64,000 nt of DNA from Rhodoferax mekongensis (GTDB lineage: Bacteria > Pseudomonadota > Gammaproteobacteria > Burkholderiales > Burkholderiaceae_C): contig NZ_CP132507.1 of assembly GCF_032191775.1 (NCBI RefSeq), forward strand, positions 3,125,001 through 3,189,000, read 5' to 3'. Below, piece by piece: positions 27,723 to 35,422 of this stretch (position 1 is its first letter; the number at the start of each line of letters is the position of its first letter). A model generated the notes under the pieces. That model searched no databases and had not been told where the DNA came from. It saw only the letters and a program-made list of their open reading frames with translations. The position numbers were made by a program, and so were the translations under genes.

Positions 27723-29288
27723 TCAGCGCCGCAAAAACTGGCGCACATTCAGACCCGCTGCCCACAAGGCGCCGAAATACACCACCCCGGCACCACCCAT
27801 CAACAAAGTCAACCAGCCGATACGCAGCCATGGCTGGGCGCGAAGCGCCACCCAGTCCACCAGACCTGCGGCCCACAACAAGTACACCACCAGGACCGCA
27901 GCCGCGGCAAGCACCTGAAGCAAAAACCGTCCCCAACCTGCCAGCGGCTGAAAACTGCCCCGACGCATCAAGCCTACCAACAGCCAACCTGCATTCAGCA
28001 TGGCACCCAAGCTGATAGACAAAGACAAGCCGGCCTGTTTAAAGATGGGCACCAGTGCCAGATTCATCAGCTGAGTGGCAATGAGCACCACCACGGCAAT
28101 CCGGACAGGGGTTTTGATGTCTTGGCTTGCGTAATAGCCGGGGGCCAACACTTTGATGGCCACAATGCCCACCAAACCAGCGCCCCATCCCATCAGCGCC
28201 CACGTCGTTTGCTGCACATCGGTGGCCGAAAACGCACCATAGTGGTAAAGCACCGACACGATAGGCTTGGAAAACGTGAGCAAGCCGATGGAACACGGCA
28301 CCGCCAACAACACCACAATCCGCAGACCCCAGTCGAGCAAGGCGGAATAGCCGGCGGCATCGTCCTTGGCGCGGGCACCGGCCAGCTGCGGCATCAGCAC
28401 CACGCCCAGTGCCACACCCAGCATGGCGGTGGGGAACTCCATCAAGCGGTCTGCGTAGGTCAACCAGCTCACGCTGCCCGTGGGCAAGTGGGAGGCAATC
28501 TGGGTGTTGATCAGCAAGGAAATCTGGGCCACGCTCACCCCCAACAGGGCCGGCAGCATGAGCTTGCCGATACGCCGGGTTTCCGGGTCGGCCATGGCCT
28601 CGCGCAGGGCCGTCACCGTCAGCCCGAAGCGCGGCAACATGCCGATACGGTTCAGGGCGGGAATCTGCACCAGCAGCTGGAGCAAACCACCCACCATGAC
28701 ACCCACCGCCATCGCGTAAATCGGTTGAATGCCTTGCTCCCGGAACCAGGGCACCAGCAGCCAGGCAGCCGCGATGGAACTGATATTGAGCAGTACCGGC
28801 GTTGCGGCGGGAACCGCAAAGCGCTTCCAGGTATTGAGCACGCCGGACGACAAAGCCACGAGCGACATGAAGCCGATGTAGGGGAACATGAAGCGCGTCA
28901 TGAACACCGCAGCATCGTATCCGGCGGGGTCTTTTTGCAAGCCACTGGCCATGGCCCAAACGAGCAAGGGGGCTGCGGCTACCCCGACCATGCACGTAAG
29001 CACCAAGGCGCAGGCCAACAAGCTGGCGACCTTGTCCACCAACAACTTGGTGGATTCCTCACCGTCCCGTGCCTTGCTGGCCGCCAGCACTGGTACAAAA
29101 GCTTGGCTGAAAGCCCCTTCGGCAAACAGGCGTCTGAACAGGTTGGGAATGCGGAATGCGACGTTGAATGCGTCCGTCATGGCACTGGCCCCGAAGGCTG
29201 CCGCCACCAACAACTCACGCGCCAGGCCGGTCACCCGGGAGGCCAGTGTCCAGAGAGACACCGTAGATACAGATTTGATAAGGCTCAC
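27723..29288 (-). CDS. murJ: Lipid II flippase MurJ
   Basis: 521 residues from a GTG at 29288; the frame extends 21 codons further to an ATG-like start, but relatives begin at this SLIKSVSTVSLWTLASRVTG segment. It moves lipid II across the inner membrane for peptidoglycan assembly. Fourteen hydrophobic segments are expected and seen; FGASAMTDAFNVAFRIPNLF and RRLFAEGAFSQAFVPVL contain the charged residues of the central cavity (Arg, Asp). Essential in most Gram-negative bacteria. Divergent from the response regulator, and followed by the SirB1-like gene. Confidence 0.93.
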   Translation of the reverse strand: MSLIKSVSTVSLWTLASRVTGLARELLVAAAFGASAMTDAFNVAFRIPNLFRRLFAEGAFSQAFVPVLAASKARDGEESTKLLVDKVASLLACALVLTCMVGVAAAPLLVWAMASGLQKDPAGYDAAVFMTRFMFPYIGFMSLVALSSGVLNTWKRFAVPAATPVLLNISSIAAAWLLVPWFREQGIQPIYAMAVGVMVGGLLQLLVQIPALNRIGMLPRFGLTVTALREAMADPETRRIGKLMLPALLGVSVAQISLLINTQIASHLPTGSVSWLTYADRLMEFPTAMLGVALGVVLMPQLAGARAKDDAAGYSALLDWGLRIVVLLAVPCSIGLLTFSKPIVSVLYHYGAFSATDVQQTTWALMGWGAGLVGIVAIKVLAPGYYASQDIKTPVRIAVVVLIATQLMNLALVPIFKQAGLSLSISLGAMLNAGWLLVGLMRRGSFQPLAGWGRFLLQVLAAAAVLVVYLLWAAGLVDWVALRAQPWLRIGWLTLLMGGAGVVYFGALWAAGLNVRQFLRR

Positions 29289-29390
29289 CGGCGGGAGTGT
29301 AGCCGCCGCCAAGGAAAACCCGATGAAATGCAGCGGGGCCATCCATTTCATGATGGAATATGCGCCCGTGTGCGGAGCCCAGGAATTGCC

Positions 29391-30692
29391 ATGAACACCA
29401 AATTACGCTACTCGGACCGGGGCCAACGCCCGTCGGCACCCCAAGGCGCCCGCCGCCACGTGTTGATCATCGAAGACCAACGTTCCCTCTCAGAAATGCT
29501 GGCCAGCCTGCTGCAAGCCAACTGGCAATGCCCGACACTGATTGCCGCCACCTTCACCGAAGCCCGGCAGCTCCTGGACACCCGCGCCGATGAAATATTT
29601 GCCGCAGTGTGCGATGTGAACCTGCCGGACGCCCCCTACGGGGAAGTCATTGATCTCGTGGCGGCCCAGCACATCCCTGCCATTGCGCTGACGGGCACCA
29701 TCACCAATGACATTCGCCAGATGATGATGCAGGGGCAGATCGTGGATTACGTACTTAAAAAAGGCCTGCCGTCTTTTGACTATGTGGTGCAGTGGGTCGG
29801 CCGGCTGCTGCGCAATACAGGCCTGAAAGTGCTAGTGGCCGACGACTCACCCTCTTCGCTGGAAATCATCCGTCGCATGCTGGGCATGCAGGGTCTGAAT
29901 GTCCAGGTGGCCCACAACGGGCGCGAGGCCCTTGCCGCCCTGCAGGCACAACCCGACATCAAACTGGTCCTGGTGGACTACAACATGCCCTTGGTAGACG
30001 GCTTTGAGTTCGTCATGGAGGCCCGCCGGATGATGGGTAAGGAGCGCTTGGCCATCATCGGAATCTCGGGGGAGGATCACTCGGACATTTCCGCCCGCTT
30101 CCTCAAGCACGGGGCAAACGACTTCATCTCCAAACCCTACTCGTTTGAAGAGATGACCTGCCGGGTGAACCAGAACCTGGAAATGCTGGAGCTGATGGAC
30201 AACCTCCACCACCTGGCCAATGTGGACGAACTGACGGGCCTGTACAACCGGCGGTTTTTCTTTGAGCAAGGATACCTGCGTCATCAGCAAGCCCACAGAC
30301 AAGGTCACCCGGTCGTGGTGGCCATGTTGGACATCGACCACTTCAAGTCCATCAATGACCAATACGGCCATGCCCATGGCGACAAAGTGATCCGCCATGT
30401 CGCCAGTTGCCTGCTCAAACATTTTCCAGACACCCTGGTAGCCCGCATCGGAGGGGAAGAATTTGCCATGCTGTGCGACCAGCAGGCCCTGCCCGCCATG
30501 CGCGATCGCCTGGAGACATTCCGGGAAGCTCTGCCACGCCACAGCAGCGAGGATGCGCCGGCCGGCGTGCCGATCAGCATCAGCATAGGGGTGCACGGCG
30601 GCCACCATCCTGAGATGAATGCCCTGCTGCGCGCAGCGGACAAGCGCCTGTACGAAGCCAAAGCCAACGGACGGAACCGTCTGGAGGGGTAG
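29391..30692 (+). CDS. Double-receiver response regulator with diguanylate cyclase domain
   Basis: 433 residues from the ATG at 29391. Two receiver domains come first: one with phospho-acceptor Asp in CDVNLPD and the ALTGT signature, the second in LVDYNMPL followed by FISKPYSFEE. The C-terminal GGDEF domain has DELTGLYNRRFFFEQG, DIDHFKSINDQYGH and an intact active site ARIGGEEFA, so it should make cyclic di-GMP from GTP. No upstream RxxD inhibitory site was identified. The architecture is like PleD. No sensor kinase is nearby, so the input is unknown. Confidence 0.93.
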   Translation: MNTKLRYSDRGQRPSAPQGARRHVLIIEDQRSLSEMLASLLQANWQCPTLIAATFTEARQLLDTRADEIFAAVCDVNLPDAPYGEVIDLVAAQHIPAIALTGTITNDIRQMMMQGQIVDYVLKKGLPSFDYVVQWVGRLLRNTGLKVLVADDSPSSLEIIRRMLGMQGLNVQVAHNGREALAALQAQPDIKLVLVDYNMPLVDGFEFVMEARRMMGKERLAIIGISGEDHSDISARFLKHGANDFISKPYSFEEMTCRVNQNLEMLELMDNLHHLANVDELTGLYNRRFFFEQGYLRHQQAHRQGHPVVVAMLDIDHFKSINDQYGHAHGDKVIRHVASCLLKHFPDTLVARIGGEEFAMLCDQQALPAMRDRLETFREALPRHSSEDAPAGVPISISIGVHGGHHPEMNALLRAADKRLYEAKANGRNRLEG

Positions 30693-30708
30693 TTCCAGTA
30701 CTCCGGTA

Positions 30709-30714
30709 TATAAT
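30709..30714 (+). promoter_or_regulatory. Consensus -10 element for rpsT
   Basis: An exact TATAAT 46 bases before the rpsT ATG, just past the stop of the diguanylate cyclase gene. No convincing -35 box at 17 bases spacing was found. Confidence 0.5.
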
Positions 30715-30759
30715 CATCGGCTTTGCTGACAACATCCTCCAACACAAGGAATATTAATC

Positions 30760-31059
30760 ATGGCATCTGGTAAACCCAAGAAAAAGAACCCGCGCCTGGC
30801 GTCGGGCCGTAAACGCGTCCGTCAGGACATCAAAATCAATGCAGCAAACACTTCTTTGCGTTCCAAGTACCGCACTGCGGTGAAGAACGTGGAAAAGGCA
30901 GTTGTGGCCGGTGACAAGACCAAAGCCGCAGAATTGTTTGCCAAGATGCAAGCCGTGGTGGACACTGTGGCTGACAAGGGCATCTTCCACAAGAACAAGG
31001 CAGCACGCGACAAGAGCCGTTTGGCTTCCAAGGTGAAAGCCTTGGCACTCGCAGCCTAA
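30760..31059 (+). CDS. rpsT: 30S ribosomal protein S20
   Basis: 99 residues, slightly long but typical for betaproteobacteria. The sequence is strongly basic: [55 protein letters not shown] are standard S20 blocks. It binds 16S rRNA early in small-subunit assembly. It is monocistronic between a TATAAT element and a strong terminator. S20 commonly regulates its own translation, but no leader structure was identified here. Confidence 0.97.
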   Translation: MASGKPKKKNPRLASGRKRVRQDIKINAANTSLRSKYRTAVKNVEKAVVAGDKTKAAELFAKMQAVVDTVADKGIFHKNKAARDKSRLASKVKALALAA

Positions 31060-31129
31060 TCATTTAGGCAATCGCACGGACTTTGGCAACAAGGTTCGCC
31101 GTTTGTTAGGGTGCGCTGTCAGCAAAAGC

Positions 31130-31159
31130 AAAAAAGCCGTTCAACTGAACGGCTTTTTT
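31130..31159 (+). terminator. Intrinsic terminator after rpsT
   Basis: GCCGTTCA-AC-TGAACGGC stem flanked by six A and six T; bidirectional, so it may also end the convergent DUF3579 gene transcript. Confidence 0.92.
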
Positions 31160-31182
31160 GTTTCTGTCGTCAGGACAAAAAA

Positions 31183-31521
31183 TTATTCGGGAGATGCCGG
31201 ACGGGCGGCGGGCGCAGCAGGCGCCTCAGGGCGGGTCTCACTGACCTGCAGCTCGTTGTCACGGGCGAAGTTGAGGCAGAAATCCCAAGCCATGACGTCA
31301 TAGTCCCGCAAGTCGGGGTGCACGATGACGCATTTCACCTGCCCGATCGAGGTGGGCACGCACCAGGGCGAATAGCCGAGGTGGCTGCCACGAGTGGCGC
31401 CACCGGGGCGGAACTGGCTCATCACACCGGCCAGACGCTCCGCCCAGTCACTGGGGCGAAAGGTCTTGCCTTGCCGCGTGATTCCCAGGATGTAGAGTTC
31501 TTTTGGAGGAGTGGTGGCCAT
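31183..31521 (-). CDS. DUF3579 domain-containing protein
   Basis: 112 residues from the ATG at 31521 (MATTPPKELYILGITRQGK). The body (FRPSDWAERLAGVMSQFRPG, HLGYSPWCVPTSIGQVKC) matches the betaproteobacterial DUF3579 family, whose function is unknown. The last ~20 residues are Ala/Pro-rich. It sits between rpsT and argD, and points away from argD; this neighbourhood recurs in Burkholderiales, hinting at a link with arginine metabolism or translation that remains untested. Confidence 0.85.
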   Translation of the reverse strand: MATTPPKELYILGITRQGKTFRPSDWAERLAGVMSQFRPGGATRGSHLGYSPWCVPTSIGQVKCVIVHPDLRDYDVMAWDFCLNFARDNELQVSETRPEAPAAPAARPASPE

Positions 31522-31625
31522 CAGTACGTGCGAAATTTCGGGGTGCACGCCGCACCATGAAAAGCAGGTGCTGCGCCGCACAAGAATTCTACCCGCTCCG
31601 CTGTCATGGAGATGACAAACCAGCT

Positions 31626-31639
31626 ATGCGCATGCGCAT
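31626..31639. promoter_or_regulatory. 14-base perfect palindrome between DUF3579 and argD
   Basis: ATGCGCATGCGCAT is self-complementary over all 14 bases and lies in the divergent region between two gene starts, a likely place for an operator. The protein that might bind is not identifiable. Confidence 0.3.
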
Positions 31640-31700
31640 CAGTGTGATGTGGATTTGTCACGAAACCGCCATGCCCAGTGCGCCTAAAATCAGGCTTCAA

Positions 31701-31732
31701 CGGCCCGACTGGCCTTTGCAGCAGTCGGGCCG
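31701..31732 (+). promoter_or_regulatory. Strong leader hairpin upstream of argD
   Basis: CGGCCCGACTG and CAGTCGGGCCG form a perfect 11-pair stem with a 10-base loop, ending 32 bases before the argD ATG. A following ATCTGTTTTG is only weakly T-rich, so it is not a standard terminator. It could be an attenuator-like or RNA-stabilising element. Confidence 0.4.
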
Positions 31733-31764
31733 ATCTGTTTTGTAGCCAACCCCGGAGTTATGAC

Positions 31765-32982
31765 ATGACCGCCGCCACCGTTACCACGCCGTCTTCACCC
31801 CACGTGATGAACACCTACGGCCGACTGCCCATCGCCCTGAGCCATGGACAAGGCTGCCGCGTGTGGGACGTGAACGGCAAGGAATACTTGGACGCCCTGG
31901 GCGGCATCGCCGTCAACACCCTGGGCCACAACCACCCCCAGCTCGTGCCCGCGCTGCAGGATCAGCTGACCAAGCTGATCCACACCTCCAACTACTACCA
32001 CATCCCCCTGCAGGAAGATCTCGCCAAACTGCTGGTAGAGCGCTCGGGCATGAGCAATGTGTTCTTCTGTTCCACCGGCCTGGAAGCCAACGAGGCCGCC
32101 CTCAAGCTGGCCCGCAAGTTCGGCCATGACAAAGGCATCGAACGCCCCGAGGTTGTGGTGTATGAAAAAGCGTTCCACGGCCGCTCCATCGCCACCCTGA
32201 GCGCCACCGGCAACCCCAAGGTGCAAGCCGGTTTCGGCCCGCTGGTGGAAGGCTTTATCCGCGTGCCGGTCAACAACATAGCCGCACTCAAAGCAGCCAC
32301 CGAAGGCAACCCGAATGTGGTGGCCGTGTTTTTTGAAGCCATCCAGGGCGAAGGCGGCGTGAACCCCATGCACATGGACTACCTGCGCGACGTGCGCGCC
32401 CTGTGCGACCAGCGCGACTGGCTGTTGATGATTGACGAAGTGCAGTGCGGCATGGGCCGCACCGGCAAGTGGTTTGCCCACCAGTGGGCGGGCATTAAGC
32501 CCGACGTGATGCCCCTGGCCAAGGGCCTGGGCTCCGGCGTGCCGGTGGGCGCTGTGGTGGTGGGCCCCAAAGCCGCCACCATCTTCCAACCCGGCAACCA
32601 CGGCTCCACCTTCGGCGGCAACCCGCTGTCCATGCGCGCCGGGGTCGAAACCATCCGCATCATGGAAGCGGAAGGTCTGCTGGCCAATGCCGAGAAGGTG
32701 GGCGCCCACCTGAAAGCAGGCCTGGAAGCCGCCCTCAAAGCTGAAATTGCCAATGGCGGCGTGAAAGAAGTGCGCGGCCAAGGCCTGATGATGGGCGTGG
32801 ACCTGTCCAAGCCCTGCGGCGCCCTGGTGCAACGCGCCGCTGACGCCGGCCTGCTGATCAGCGTGACGGCTGACAGCGTGGTCCGTCTGGTGCCCCCCCT
32901 GATCTTGAGCGTGGCCGAGGCCGACGAGATCGTCGCCATCCTCGCGCCCCTGATTGCTGCCTTTTTGAAAGAAACCGCATGA
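31765..32982 (+). CDS. argD: Acetylornithine aminotransferase
   Basis: 405 residues from ATG 31765, with GGAG eight bases upstream. It is a class III PLP aminotransferase: VMNTYGRLPIALSHGQG at the start, FFCSTGLEANEAALKLARKF, FEAIQGEGGVNPM, MIDEVQCGMGRTGKWFAH, and the PLP lysine in PLAKGLGSGVPVG. It converts N-acetylglutamate semialdehyde to N-acetylornithine in arginine synthesis, and may double in lysine synthesis. It overlaps argF by four bases (ATGA), so the two are translated together. Confidence 0.95.
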   Translation: MTAATVTTPSSPHVMNTYGRLPIALSHGQGCRVWDVNGKEYLDALGGIAVNTLGHNHPQLVPALQDQLTKLIHTSNYYHIPLQEDLAKLLVERSGMSNVFFCSTGLEANEAALKLARKFGHDKGIERPEVVVYEKAFHGRSIATLSATGNPKVQAGFGPLVEGFIRVPVNNIAALKAATEGNPNVVAVFFEAIQGEGGVNPMHMDYLRDVRALCDQRDWLLMIDEVQCGMGRTGKWFAHQWAGIKPDVMPLAKGLGSGVPVGAVVVGPKAATIFQPGNHGSTFGGNPLSMRAGVETIRIMEAEGLLANAEKVGAHLKAGLEAALKAEIANGGVKEVRGQGLMMGVDLSKPCGALVQRAADAGLLISVTADSVVRLVPPLILSVAEADEIVAILAPLIAAFLKETA

Positions 32983-33950
32983 GCCTCTCCAGCAACGCCG
33001 TCCCCAGCACCCTGCCCCAAGGCGCGCCGCCCGTGCGGCACTACCTGCAGTTCGACGACTTCAGCGCCGACGAGTACGCCTACCTGCTGGAGCGCGCGGC
33101 CTTTATCAAGCGCAAGTTCAAGACCTTTGAGCGCCACCACACCCTGGTGGATCGCACGCTGGCCATGATTTTCGAGAAGGCCTCCACCCGCACCCGCGTG
33201 AGCTTTGAAGCGGGCATGTACCAACTGGGCGGCAGCGTGGTGCACCTGACCACCGGCGACAGCCAGCTCGGCCGCTCTGAGCCGATTGAGGACAGCGCCA
33301 AGGTCATCAGCCGCATGACCGACATCGTGATGATCCGCACCTACGAGCAAACCAAGCTGCAGGCTTTTGCCGCCAACTCGCGCGTGCCCGTCATCAACGG
33401 CCTGACCAACGAATTCCACCCCTGCCAGATCCTGGCGGACATCTTCACCTACATCGAGCACCGCGGCCCCATCCAGGGCAAGACTGTGACCTGGGTGGGT
33501 GACGGTAACAACATGGCCAACACCTGGCTGCAGGCCGCCGCCAAGCTGGGCTTCCACCTGCGCGTGTCCACCCCCAGCGGCTATGAAGTCAATGAAAAAT
33601 TGGCTGCCAGCGCCGGTGGAATGGGCGCGGGCAGCTATAAAACCTATAGCGACCCGATGGAAGCCTGCCAGGATGCCGACCTGATCACCACCGATGTGTG
33701 GACCAGCATGGGCTTCGAGGCCGAGAACGAAGTCCGCCGCAAGGCCTTTGCCGCCTGGTGCGTGGACCGCAAGATGATGGCGGTGGCCGCACCCGACGCC
33801 ATCTTCATGCACTGCCTGCCCGCCCACCGTGGCGAAGAGGTAGAAGCCGAAGTCATCGACGGCCCGCAAAGCGTGGTCTGGGATGAAGCTGAAAACCGCA
33901 TGCACGTGCAGAAGGCGCTGATGGAGTACCTGCTGCTCGGCAAGCTCTGA
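32979..33950 (+). CDS. argF: Ornithine carbamoyltransferase
   Basis: 323 residues. It makes citrulline from ornithine and carbamoyl phosphate. The carbamoyl-phosphate motif STRTR is in EKASTRTRVSFEAGMYQLGG; NGLTNEFHPCQILAD, TWVGDGNNMANTW and the ornithine loop FMHCLPAHRGEEVEAE are all intact. About residues 210-224, between GYEVNEKLA and the DPMEAC helix, are encoded by a clear copy of the dispersed palindromic repeat (33608-33650), which adds a Gly-rich loop in the ornithine-binding domain away from catalytic motifs. Confidence 0.96.
   Translation: MSLSSNAVPSTLPQGAPPVRHYLQFDDFSADEYAYLLERAAFIKRKFKTFERHHTLVDRTLAMIFEKASTRTRVSFEAGMYQLGGSVVHLTTGDSQLGRSEPIEDSAKVISRMTDIVMIRTYEQTKLQAFAANSRVPVINGLTNEFHPCQILADIFTYIEHRGPIQGKTVTWVGDGNNMANTWLQAAAKLGFHLRVSTPSGYEVNEKLAASAGGMGAGSYKTYSDPMEACQDADLITTDVWTSMGFEAENEVRRKAFAAWCVDRKMMAVAAPDAIFMHCLPAHRGEEVEAEVIDGPQSVVWDEAENRMHVQKALMEYLLLGKL
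33608..33650 (+). repeat. Dispersed palindromic repeat copy inside argF
   Basis: GCGCCGGTGGAATGGGCGCG, then GGCAGCTATAAAACCTATAGC: all family parts in order, including the closing inverted repeat. It is in sense and in frame with argF. Confidence 0.75.
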
Positions 33951-33956
33951 ACGCAC

Positions 33957-34268
33957 ATGTCAGCCTGCACCTCCTGCGGTGCTTGCTGCGCGTGCTTCCG
34001 GGTGGAGTTTTCGGTCTACGAGATGGACTTGGCCGGTGGCACCGTGCCTGCCAGCTTGGCGCACGAGCTCAATGGCAACACTTGGCGCATGAATGGCACG
34101 GGTGCGGTGCCGATTCGCTGCACGGCGCTTACCAGCACGGTGGGTGAACAGGTGGGCTGCAGCATTTACCCTTTGCGCCCTGCCCCCTGCCACGAACTGA
34201 CCGAGGGCAGCGAAGCCTGCGCACGTGCACGCAGCAAGCTCGGGCTCCCCGCCCTGGGAACGCATTAG
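33957..34268 (+). CDS. YkgJ family cysteine cluster protein
   Basis: 103 residues with an N-terminal CTSCGACCACF, further cysteines in RCTALT, GCSIYPLRPAPC and EACARAR, the pattern of the YkgJ/CxxCxxCC family thought to hold a zinc or iron-sulfur centre. Function is unknown. It begins six bases after argF and probably shares its transcript. Confidence 0.85.
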   Translation: MSACTSCGACCACFRVEFSVYEMDLAGGTVPASLAHELNGNTWRMNGTGAVPIRCTALTSTVGEQVGCSIYPLRPAPCHELTEGSEACARARSKLGLPALGTH

Positions 34269-34272
34269 CGCC

Positions 34273-34767
34273 TTAGCGCATCAGGTCTTCAATCGCATCC
34301 ACCACCATGCTGGTGCCGATGGCGATCAGCAAAATGTCATTGGCCACCCGCACGTATTTGTAGCCAGCAGGCGGCAATCCGATACGCACCGATATGTCAC
34401 GCGGCACCGGATAGAACACCACATCTCTCGGGAGCGGCTGACCACGGGACCACTTCTTGGCCTGGCCGGGTGGCTGGCAGCCGTTGTTCTTCTTGGCCAA
34501 GCCGGGCGGGCATTTTCCTTGGGCCTGCTGGGTGCCGTAATAGTCTTGTGCAGCGCGGCGTTGGTCATCGCCAAAGTAGCCGCCGATACGAATCTCTACC
34601 GAGCCGCCTTGCTGGTTTTGGGCATGGGATTCCTCCTCGTGTTTGCCCTTGCCTTTGCCGGCCCACTCGGGTTTGCCGGCCCATGCGGTGCAACTCACAA
34701 CAGAGAAAACCAAGCCCAGAGTTGTGGCCCGAGCCCATGCGCGGACCACAGGTGAACGATGTGTCAT
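34273..34767 (-). CDS. CigR/RcnB-like periplasmic protein
   Basis: 164 residues with a signal peptide (hydrophobic LGLVFSVVSCTAWA, cleavage near AWAGK). A Lys/Gly-rich stretch follows, then CPPGLAKKNNGCQPPGQAKK and PLPRDVVFYPVP, and the end VRVANDILLIAIGTSMVVDA matches the CigR group of the RcnB family. CigR in Salmonella is an anti-virulence regulator of a secretion effector; in environmental bacteria the role is not known, and RcnB itself acts in nickel/cobalt balance. Convergent with the ykgJ-like gene, four bases apart. Confidence 0.82.
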   Translation of the reverse strand: MTHRSPVVRAWARATTLGLVFSVVSCTAWAGKPEWAGKGKGKHEEESHAQNQQGGSVEIRIGGYFGDDQRRAAQDYYGTQQAQGKCPPGLAKKNNGCQPPGQAKKWSRGQPLPRDVVFYPVPRDISVRIGLPPAGYKYVRVANDILLIAIGTSMVVDAIEDLMR

Positions 34768-34823
34768 GACGAATCCTTATGTGTTGGCAGTGGGTTCACT
34801 GTGAATGACATGGTAAACGTACC

Positions 34824-35300
34824 CTAGTCCAAGGGCACCGGCAAATCGGCCATCTGGCCCTTGAATTCTTGTAACGAGAAGTGCGACTGCACCTGCCGCA
34901 CCCCCGGCAAGCGGTGCAGCTTGCGTTGCAACAGCTCGGAATAGTGGTCCAGGTCGCGGGCCACCAGCCCCACCAAAAAGTCCGCCTGCCCCGAGATGGC
35001 GTGGAACTGCACCACCTCCGGAATCTCGGACACCGCCTGCACAAAGGCTTGCGACGAAGCTTCGTTCTGGTGGTCAATGCCGATCAACACAAAGGCCAGC
35101 ACGCTGTAGCCCAGCGCCCGGCGGTCCAGCGCAGCGTGGTAGCCCTTGATGGTGCCAGTCTCTTCAAGCTGCTTGACGCGCCGCCAGGTGGGCGACTGCG
35201 ACAAATGGGCCACCTGCGCCAGCTCGCCAGAGGTCAGGCGCGCGTTGTCTTGCAAAGCCCGCAGCAGCAGACGGTCGGCTTTATCGGTGACTTGCTGCAT
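34824..35300 (-). CDS. kynR: Lrp/AsnC family regulator, probable kynurenine regulator KynR
   Basis: 158 residues. The N-terminal winged helix-turn-helix (DRLLLRALQDNARLTSGELA, LSQSPTWRRVKQLEETGTI) is followed by the RAM ligand-sensing domain (AFVLIGIDHQNE, GQADFLVGLVARD). Its place divergent from kynU, with a palindrome in between, matches KynR of Pseudomonas and Burkholderia, which senses kynurenine and activates the pathway. The assignment depends on context, since Lrp-family sequence alone does not give the effector. Confidence 0.8.
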   Translation of the reverse strand: MQQVTDKADRLLLRALQDNARLTSGELAQVAHLSQSPTWRRVKQLEETGTIKGYHAALDRRALGYSVLAFVLIGIDHQNEASSQAFVQAVSEIPEVVQFHAISGQADFLVGLVARDLDHYSELLQRKLHRLPGVRQVQSHFSLQEFKGQMADLPVPLD

Positions 35301-35319
35301 AAGTTTTTCTCCAAACTCG

Positions 35320-35351
35320 ATTCAAAGACTAACTTAGTCTATTTTTTGAAT
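35320..35351. promoter_or_regulatory. Candidate KynR operator in the kynR-kynU divergent region
   Basis: AGACTAACTTAGTCT (35326-35340) is a perfect palindrome with 7-base arms and one central base, nested in outer arms ATTCAAA and TTTGAAT. Lrp/AsnC proteins bind such sites as dimers or octamers. It is 20 bases from the regulator start and about 80 bases from kynU. Confidence 0.5.
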
Positions 35352-35422
35352 AGAGACGATTAGATATCAACATTTCAACCACCTCAACACATAATTTCCC
35401 CATCCAACAATCCATCCACACC

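Noticed and set aside
31655..31690. TTGTCA and TAAAAT as a promoter for argD
   Set aside because: Spacing of 24 bases is too long for a normal sigma-70 promoter.
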